64,000 nucleotides of DNA from Bolinopsis microptera (taxonomy: Eukaryota > Ctenophora > Tentaculata > Lobata > Bolinopsidae). The position numbers and the translations under genes were made by a program. The stretch covers positions 6,590,858 through 6,654,857 of the forward strand of contig NC_087075.1 of the NCBI RefSeq assembly GCF_026151205.1. The letters run 5' to 3'. Numbering within the stretch: the first letter of the stretch is position 1; every line of letters begins with the position of its first letter. The notes beneath the pieces were generated by a model. That model saw only the letters and a list, made by a program, of their open reading frames with translations. It did not search any database and was not told the origin of the DNA. Positions 56,462-64,000 of the stretch are shown one piece after another.

Positions 56462-57520
56462 TTATGATCCATTGACATGAGCTAGAGCTTGTTTCAGTAT
56501 TTCAGCCTGGTCTGATGTGATAGACTTCAGAGTGAGATCTTGGTATTGACTTGTTACACCTGAGATTTAGTTCAATGTTACAGTACCTATAGAACTCATC
56601 TTTACTTGGAGGAACTTGTTTCAGTACCTATAAAATGTTTCAGTACCTATAGAACTCATCTCTACTTGGAGGAACGATTTGAAAAAATTTTCGTTTAAGA
56701 AATTTCGTTAAATTTCCTTCCTGAATGTAGATAAGATTAAGAACGCACCTTGTAGAATTTCAGTGAGTTTAGCCTTTGTTTCATCGTCCACTTTCTTATT
56801 GGTCAGCTGTGTTATCATTAGCGGTATAAGTGTAGGTAACTGCTCTATCGCTACCTGGAAATATAAAAAGTTAGTTGTTAGCATGATTTGATGTTTCTTT
56901 CATCAAAATTTCTGATTGTTTCTTCACTGATTCTATTCAGAAATCGGAAACAATCAGAAATTTGAATGAAAGAAACTACTGCATAGTCAGCTAATAAAAA
57001 GTTCATTCTCAAAATTAAAACTCAATTCAACTGTTTAACATTCGATCAAGGAATTCAAGGCATAAACAATATAGTATGTTCAAAACTAATTGGTCTCCTT
57101 CAACGAAACATTTAGTAATTAGTAATCAGTGTAATTACTAATTACACTGTTCCTACCTGACAGTTAGATGACAGTAAGCCGTAGATAGATGAGTAAACAG
57201 TGATGTTCTCTTCGTAGTCCTCTTGCAGGGGTAACCACTGAGCGGAATTAATGTAAATAATATGCAAATAATATGCAAATAAACCATCAAGTATCATGAA
57301 ATTTCTTAGAAAATGTAAAGTTACCAATTGCTCATGCTTTCTGTATATTTTCGATCAGTATCTTATTCTCCTGGTATCATACTCCACTTGATAATTAGAA
57401 AAAGATTTTAACCAACCTTGACGAAAGTAGGGAAGATAGTATCGAGCGGAAGAGAACCAGGGTTGGTCTTCATCATTCTAGCTACTGCCCCTAACACATT
57501 ATCGATAGTTCTTCTGTCTC
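56462..57520 (-). CDS. IPO4: Importin-4-like karyopherin, last four exons
   Basis: Importin-beta family proteins carry cargo through the nuclear pore using HEAT repeats. Exons 57520-57417, 57237-57157, 56854-56749 and 56559-56462 join in phases 0, 0 and 1, giving 389 nt and a TAA. The first encodes DNVLGAVARMMKTNPGSLPL, the second WLPLQEDYEENITVYSSIYG, and the third EQLPTLIPLMITQLTNKKVD. The pattern DN-x-GAVAR, then LPL-xEDxEE, is the C-terminal HEAT region of importin-4 (importin-5 has a related AVGKLM and LPLHEDKEE). The first exon begins in phase 1, so upstream exons are missing. None were found between here and the window end. IPO4 rather than IPO5 is a moderate call. Confidence 0.78.
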
Positions 57521-58552
57521 CTGGAAAAGTAAAGTAATTATTAATTAACCCATTGCTAGATTAAATTTGGGATGGTTTAGCGGTAGGACTATTATTTATG
57601 GTGATTTCAGTCGATTTGCAATTGATTAATAAGATTCAAAACATCGGAAGGAATAATATAACATATTTCTGAATGGCTAGCCGCATGTTCAAAAAGGATT
57701 AGATGTCGGATCTGAACAGTTATATCCTAATTGGTCGGTCTGTAGTTTGTAAACAAACAGATTTAAACCTTATTCAGATGATTAAGATCTGAGAACATGG
57801 GCTTTGAGTATGATTGAGGCTAGTCACACTTTATTAGTTTAGGATTTAGGCTAGCCAAAGTTTATTTGTGGCGGCCTCTTAGAAAATGAAATCAATTCTC
57901 CTAGACAGTGAAAGGAGTAGTTATTCAGAGTAAACCATGTCACTGGTGGTGCAGGATACTTTATTGTCTCACGTTTAACAGAACCACTGAACCAGGGCGA
58001 ATGTAAATGGATGGTGCAATTCATTGCAAGAAAGACATTGGAATATTTTCAGTTGTAACATCGTAAATGTTGATTAAATATTGACGACCGGAAAATGAAT
58101 AAGGCATTATTGATTTGTTGCTCGTGGCAAGAAATAAACTAATTTAACCGCAAAATATTTACAAAAAGATTATTTTAAACCAAATAAGTCAAATACACTA
58201 GAGCTACACAAAACGTTGATATCTGCGATATCAATAAGAAACAAAAAACATCAAAACAAAAAATGAAAATAAGCATTTGGCACAATCTGATACTCTATAT
58301 ACGACTACATTTATTTTAATTAAATGTTATACCAAATAATCATTTAACAGAATTAACCCATAATCTGAATGTTCAAACCAAATTTGGTTATGAGACCGTA
58401 AATACCAATGACCAACATGTTAATTATCTGGCAAAAAATACATATTTTCAGGCTGATCAATATTATTAACTACTTCCGAATAATAAGTATCTATATCTAA
58501 TCACTCCAAATCTAAAAGAGCATCTAAAAATTCTATGCTTATCAGCTAGTTA
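57521..58552. other. Region between the importin exons and the GPCR
   Basis: No exon or repeat was recognised. It contains the polypyrimidine/acceptor of the importin exon and the presumed 3' untranslated region of the GPCR. Confidence 0.45.
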
Positions 58553-59911
58553 TTACTTATCAGGAACTGAACTTAAGTTTAACTTAACATTTGAGTTATG
58601 AATTTCAGTGGTTGCCGTATGTCTCCTTGCATTCTTGTTCTGTAATATCACCAGCTGGTTACTATTAATACCCAAACCGGCAATGCTGTGTCTCACTCCA
58701 GAGTAGATATGTTGTCCTCTATCTTTAAAGCTTACAGCTCGCCGTTTCATCGCTCTCATCTCGGAAGACCGCATCATACCACGCCTCGTTCGACTGAATT
58801 CCTTTATGAGGAATTTCTTAAACCTCCTATTCACAATAGTGTATATGAGAGGGTTAACTAAGGCTGTTATCACGGGAAGATGAGATAAAGTTTTCATTCC
58901 GAATGAGTCATCAGTAATAGATACATCCCCCATTACCATCCTAACAAATAGATAAGGAGCCCAGAAGTTGGAGAGTAAAGCGCAAAGTGACATGGTGGAT
59001 ACAGTAACCCTCGCTTGAGTCACGTGCCGGGACTTGATGTTGGCTTTTCCGTTGATGTAAGCGGAGAAGCAGAGCGTGGCCAGGTTGAGAATCATGATGA
59101 GAAACATGAGGATTATAGTGTAGCAGATATTAAACCACCACCATACTTTGTTCTGAGTGGCTGTCCCACACATTGCCATTCCCATTGAGAACGTCACGTG
59201 GTAGTCACGCTCAAAGTCTGATCTCCCGGCCCAGTGGAATATCCAGGGAGATGTAGCGAAGAGGAGGATTCCAACTATCCAAATCAAGGCACAGCAACAG
59301 CGACCCTGGTTCATGGACATTGTCTGCAGTCTAAAAGGGAAGACACATCTCACGAACCTGTGCGCGGCTATAACCAGGTAAAACATGATGTGGGAATGAA
59401 CCAGGATCTCGTACAAGTATCCCAACACGGTGCACAACCAGTCAACTCTCTCAAAAGGGTTACCTTGAGGTCTGGTCATGTGAACGTATACCATGGGTAT
59501 CCCAGTGAAGATGACCATGAGCAGATCAGTGACGGCCAGGTGTCGGAGAAACATTATTGTAACCTTGTCCAGGTTAAATGAGGCGTATTTGAGGCTGGCG
59601 TAGACCACGAAGGAGTTAGCAGAGAGGCCCACAACAATGATGATCACGAGATATGTCGTAAATATCACGTGTTCAGGGGTGGTGAAAGTTTCGTCGTACG
59701 TTGAAATAGCGGCGATTGTAGTGTTGCATAGGCCGACATGAAATGTTTCATTTTCAGATGATGGTATGAATCTAAGATTAGCAAGATCAGTGGTGTTCAC
59801 ATTTGAGGAGTTTACAGTTGTGGTCAGTTGGAACGGGGTAGTTGTTTGATAGGTTAAAGAAGGAAGAGTAGGTAGACCAACAGTGTAGGATCCGGGGGTG
59901 GAATACGCCAT
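58553..59911 (-). CDS. Class A (rhodopsin-family) GPCR, intronless coding region
   Basis: 452 residues from ATG at 59911, which directly follows a CCCCACAG acceptor, so a 5' untranslated exon is likely. A Thr/Ser-rich N-terminus of about 80 residues carries several N-glycosylation sequons. Seven hydrophobic segments lie at about 83-107, 118-140, 158-182, 206-224, 257-284, 302-326 and 341-361. Class A marks: LAVTD in TM2, the disulphide pair C160/C248, and NPLIY (353-357) in TM7. Departures: the DRY box is HRF (184-186), the TM6 CWxP is FWAP (316-319), and TM1 has SANS in place of GN. The basic tail is long. Ligand unknown; it could be an orphan peptide-type or lineage-specific receptor. Confidence 0.93.
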   Translation of the reverse strand: MAYSTPGSYTVGLPTLPSLTYQTTTPFQLTTTVNSSNVNTTDLANLRFIPSSENETFHVGLCNTTIAAISTYDETFTTPEHVIFTTYLVIIIVVGLSANSFVVYASLKYASFNLDKVTIMFLRHLAVTDLLMVIFTGIPMVYVHMTRPQGNPFERVDWLCTVLGYLYEILVHSHIMFYLVIAAHRFVRCVFPFRLQTMSMNQGRCCCALIWIVGILLFATSPWIFHWAGRSDFERDYHVTFSMGMAMCGTATQNKVWWWFNICYTIILMFLIMILNLATLCFSAYINGKANIKSRHVTQARVTVSTMSLCALLSNFWAPYLFVRMVMGDVSITDDSFGMKTLSHLPVITALVNPLIYTIVNRRFKKFLIKEFSRTRRGMMRSSEMRAMKRRAVSFKDRGQHIYSGVRHSIAGLGINSNQLVILQNKNARRHTATTEIHNSNVKLNLSSVPDK

Positions 59912-60079
59912 TAAGTTACCTGTGGGGTGAAACAATGATATGTGCAATCCGTTACGTACAATTACGTAAAACTATAATCTACATCGTATGAAAATGGCTA
60001 ATCGCTTTACATATTGTTAAGAACATCACAAATTGAAGAAGTACAGGTAAAACTGTCTGTAGCGTGTGTCTCGGGTGAA

Positions 60080-60785
60080 ATGAAAATGAGAGATATAGTA
60101 AAATCAGGGTATGGAGTATTTTACTGTATAAATAATATATATCTTATTATTTCTACAGAAAGGAATGGTCACGGTATATTGAGAGTTTCATTGTATTCAC
60201 AACCAACACGAATTGGGTCGTATTTATGGCCTAATGAACCCACAGTAAGTGCAGTGACTAAAACAATAACTTTCCTCAGAACTGTCAAAAGAGGAAACAA
60301 ATATTGTGAGAGAAATAAAACAAATACCGATAAATGGCGGAGGTAAAAATTAAAAACTATTCACGAAAATGGCATAAAGACAGAGATACTAAAAATAAAC
60401 GTTAGCCAAGGCCTTGGATAATACCTTGGCTAATCCCTTGCAAGGGATACAGATTACAGAACCATTGCAGAATATATAATTTGTTGTCTACCATTTCAAT
60501 ATGAACAAACCTTCTATATACAGTAAAATTACAGAAGTTGAAGAGAATTTGACTACGTCATTTTGACGCACAAGAAGGGCGAGGCCACCTGATTCTGATG
60601 ACATTTTGAAAACTAATAAAAGTATTTAAAACGATACAGAATTCTATATAAGGCATTAGTAATGTTAACAATCTATAATGTTAATATTCTATTTCAGGAG
60701 AGGGAGCAACAAAAAGGTTCAATTTACGGAGGTCAATTCGCTAATCTTGAATATCCGGGAGTTACATCTTGGCAAGCATGAGTAA
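60080..60785 (+). CDS. Doubtful two-exon gene, head-to-head with the GPCR
   Basis: Exon 60080-60342 (start MKMRDIVKSGYGVFYC) ends TGGCGGAG before GTAAAA. Exon 60698-60785 follows a TATTTCAG acceptor. The join keeps frame (351 nt, 116 residues), ending NIRELHLGKHE-stop. No family, signal peptide or domain was recognised, and the other reading frame of exon 2 is also open. It begins about 170 bp from the GPCR start in the opposite direction. Confidence 0.28.
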
Positions 60786-63296
60786 ATAATCAAAAAATAA
60801 AGCACAGAAATTCAGGTTCCGTATAGCTGGGACAGTACGTGTTCTGTACTAAGTTAAAGTGTATGAGATTGACCCAGTAAACTTGTTCATGAAGTTAACT
60901 GAATTCCGAACAAACCTTAATCAGATTTCAGCAAATAAAAAACTATCGATATATTACACATACGATTGAGTACAATGATGATATGTAAGGACAAACTCGG
61001 AGCTGGAAAGTAATGATACTTGTAAAATAGCTAATGACCGTCAGGTTAATGACGGGAAAGGAGGAAAGTTAATGATTAACTTAATCAGAGAGAAAGAGAG
61101 AGATAACTTAATCGTTATCAACCCTGTAATCTTTGTGACGGACGAGTATTTCCACGTAATTGAGGAACCATTAAATGTGAGAAAATCATGCTGACGTAAT
61201 GGCAAATATGCCCTCTCTAATAGTAAAGAGACAAAGTTACAGAATTATTCTCGTGCTCTCTAAATGTTCATTCTAGAACGTTCATGCTAGTAAATGGCTG
61301 ACTTTAATTAGAATAAAGTTACAGTTTCAATTAAAGTATAAGGCTAAACGAAGGAGCCTCTCTGCTGAGTATCGTTTTATTATAATTTACTTATTGAATA
61401 AAACTATCGCAAACCAACGCTAAGTGATTCGAAAACTGATTGTTTTAAAAAATGTTTGCCAAACCTAAAAAGAAATAGAAGTTTCAAACTGTTAAGGACA
61501 GAAATACAAAAATTTGTGAGTAGAATGGAACGCAAATAAGTATGCGAATTCTTTAACCTAATTACATTAAATTTATTGGCACATTTTATTTGTTATAAAA
61601 TTGCTATTATAATTTTATCAAATCACTATTAACCTTATTTAAATCTTTATGAAGGATGCATTGGGGAATCATTAAAATGTATCATGTGTAGTATATTTAG
61701 TAGTAGTTTTAGGAATGTACAGTATTTACTATAAAAGTTTGTCGTCGTATAAACTAATTTTGTTATGAATTTTGTTATGACTTTTTTTTGTATCGAATTT
61801 TTGGATAAAGTTGATTAATTACAAATAAATTAATGTACACAAATTTTGCCTCAGATATATGTTTTTTACGTTTTGAATTTTTAACACTTGTTTTTAGATC
61901 ATGAATACGATGTAGTTACATTGAAACGTCGAGTAAACTCCTTTCCCTAATAAGAGCATTTTCACGTGTCGCAACAACCGGGATAAAGATAATTTTACAC
62001 AGAATACATTACAACAATGCGACTCATAAATAATACTCCAATCCGGATTTTACATAAAATGTAACAAAATAATAGAGATGCGTGGCGAGGTCACAAAAAC
62101 CTTTTTGCTGAACCTAAAAAGCAAAGGAACAGAAGTTATATACGATACAAAACAGAAATACAATATTCGTGGGTAGAATGTAGATTGTAGACGATGGAAC
62201 GCAAATGAACCCTAAAGCTATCCACTATCAATGTCACTATGATAAATCGTACAGTGTGTGAAATGCCAATTATTACCTAATTAAATTGAATTCATTGGTA
62301 AATTGTATAATCTTATAAAATTGCTATTATAATCTGATTAAGTCGCTATAAACCTTGTAATCTTTGTGAAGGATGAATATTTCCGCATAGAAGGCCGGAA
62401 TTGAAACTGTGTGAGTAATACAGTGTTTTACAGGTAGGAACATACCAACACCATATTTTGATGATGATGGTTAGTCCAATATCACAAAGCAATCAGTGAC
62501 CATTTAAGTGAATAATCCAAACAAAAAGAAATCAACGAATGATACTTCGTGGACAAAGGTGAATCTTTGATCTGATAGTCGTATTACGTATACGACACAT
62601 AATTACTCATTCAGCGCTGTGTTACTTACATAAACGAGTAATTTCTCTAAATAAAGGCATTTTTATCCAAACATAAAACGAGGGTTTTTGAAGGATTTCT
62701 CCCTTTCAAAATAAAGCACCAGAGTTAGAGATATGGCAATAAATGGGCATAACTGAGATTCCCGGAAACTACAGTAGGCATTGCCTGGCACAGTGAACAT
62801 TGCCTGGCAACCACAGTGGGCATTGCCTGGCACCCCCCCCCCCCCCTCCCTCCTCATTGCCTGGCAGTCCCTCTCCTCAATTCATTACCTTGACATGGTT
62901 CGGACCTAATTCTCAAAAACGATCCCAACACGCTTTAGTGGATGTCCTTTGTTGGAGAGCTAATGGTTTCATGCTAAAATTTATGTATGAACACTGAGAA
63001 CAGCCAGATTCCAGAGTGATGCTCTGAATTCAATGTGTTTCAATCTGAAATCACAATTAATTTTGCTTTTTCAGTCTGATCCGTATGTTAGGTGAGGTAT
63101 ATACCTAATTCCGATAAAAAGTAAGCTTCTCGGAACTCCATCTGTTTACACAAATTTCATAACGGAAATTGTATACGCTGCAAATAAGCAAGCTAGACAT
63201 TATCGTTTTGAGGCATCAGTTGTATCCTTTTTGTGATCCGTTTACCATTACTCGAAGACTTCAGTGCGATTTTGTAGAACTGCCATTCGAACAAAT
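60786..63296. other. Upstream region of the DEG/ENaC gene
   Basis: AT-rich. Two loosely similar blocks (about 61100-61560 and 61960-62400) share AATCTTTGTG, GAATATTTCC and a GAACGCAAATGA-like stretch, suggesting an old local duplication. There is a C run at 62834-62846. CATTGCCTGGCA is repeated five times at 62778-62868. No gene was recognised. Confidence 0.45.
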
Positions 63297-63804
63297 ATGC
63301 CCAGTTCCACTTCAAAGAGTAAATCATCGAGCAAGAAACCAAACTTCTACACACACAGAGACCTAACATCGGACTATTACCAGGCATTAATCCAAAAAGG
63401 TCGTCCAAAATGGTGCAAAATAATCTGGCTGATCCTTACCTTCGCCCTACTGGGCACTACCGTCTACTTGATATACCGGCTGATGAAGGAGTATTTGGAG
63501 TATAACTCCTTTAACAAGATTTCAGTAAAGTGGGAGAAGACTGTACCACTTCCTGCCATAACGGTTTGCAGCACTAACTTTATAAACTACACGGACTTTC
63601 AGACGGAGATCACTAATGCAACTTTAACTAGCAATCTGGGAGATCTTTTGGTGAAAATAGATAATTTCAATGGGAAAGGCAGCATTTTAGAGTACATTGA
63701 CAAAAGTTGGGTGAATAATCTTGATGCCAAGTGGAAAGATAAAGACGGTAATGATGTCAACATATTTGAGGATTATCAATTTGAGCCGGCATCCTTTCTT
63801 CTAG
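63297..63804 (+). CDS. DEG/ENaC sodium channel, first coding exon (partial)
   Basis: Members form trimeric amiloride-sensitive or peptide/proton-gated cation channels in the plasma membrane. ATG at 63297 gives 169 codons before a donor at 63805 (CTAGGTATGA); the frame would otherwise stop at 63816-63818. The N-terminus is cytoplasmic and Ser/Lys-rich, with DYYQALIQKGRPKW near the family's HG gating motif (here KG). TM1 is at about 41-61 (KIIWLILTFALLGTTVYLIY), followed by the signature PLPAITVCSTNF (84-95) of family type FPAVTxCN. The extracellular domain begins with sequons at NYT and NAT. Later exons lie outside the window; a candidate exon at 63873-63910 is out of frame. Similar channels in cnidarians are peptide-gated, but the class is open. 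Confidence 0.9.
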
Positions 63805-64000
63805 GTATGATCATTTAGATTGAGAAAATAATTAAAATTGTTAAAGTTTTTCATCGCTTATTTGATTCACAGTTAGAGACTGAAGTGGATCAGATAATAC
63901 TGTTACAGGTGGCTAGCTTTACAATTTAATGAGCAGAAATGTATTCTGTATCTGAGAATCTATGGCTGGCCACATGCCAAATTCAAATCAGTCCACTATA

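Noticed and set aside
59234-59581. 115-residue plus-strand frame
   Set aside because: Antisense shadow of the GPCR transmembrane region.
63873-63910. Second exon of the DEG/ENaC gene
   Set aside because: It has an acceptor-like CACAG and a donor-like GTGG, but joining it in phase 1 gives an immediate TGA stop.
1-64000. tRNA, rRNA or other structural RNA genes
   Set aside because: I looked for GTTCGAATC-type T-loops and paired acceptor stems and saw none convincing. A covariance-model scan would be decisive.

Overview
This is a window of animal nuclear DNA: intron-rich, AT-rich, full of minisatellites and mobile elements. I place it in Metazoa because I could rebuild an animal-type glycogen synthase, a liprin-beta, the 3' end of an importin-4-like karyopherin, a class A GPCR and the first exon of a DEG/ENaC channel. 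The short introns and mixed repeat load suggest an early-branching invertebrate such as a cnidarian or ctenophore, but nothing here fixes the phylum.

Layout. 1-3600: remains of a non-LTR retrotransposon (two copies, one with an open reverse transcriptase frame lacking its catalytic YADD box) among short tandem repeats. 4686-31281, minus strand: a complete glycogen synthase gene of 20 coding exons (720 codons plus stop), with every intron phase consistent. Its introns hold a three-exon gene on the opposite strand (11018-12434), a small intronless gene for a probable secreted protein (15966-16454), a 2.8 kb long-inverted-repeat element (about 5046-7890) and many minisatellites. 31289-36682: mostly gene-free, with a CR1/L2-like LINE 3' end. 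36683-55027, plus strand: 18 exons of a liprin-beta gene (5' end not found) with three SAM domains. Its two large introns contain a 3.4 kb Mutator-like inverted-repeat element, a TTAA-flanked element, and a LINE with a restriction-like endonuclease that is interrupted by two nested DNA transposons, each with an 8-bp target duplication. 56462-57520, minus: last four exons of an importin-4-like gene. 58553-59911, minus: an intronless GPCR. 60080-60785, plus: a doubtful two-exon gene. 63297-end, plus: the first exon of a DEG/ENaC channel.

The most unusual pattern is at splice junctions. Five exon/intron boundaries (glycogen synthase exons 3, 7 and 9; liprin-beta exons 5 and 15) are tandemly duplicated into the neighbouring intron, so extra copies of real donors or acceptors lie beside the functional ones. 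A second notable pattern is a pair of elements with GGGGGTG/CACCCCC ends whose subterminal repeats are complementary to their own termini.

The genes do not form one pathway: glycogen storage, synaptic/adhesion scaffolding, nuclear import, signalling and ion conduction are simply adjacent. All gene names come from recognising conserved protein motifs by eye; no database search was run.
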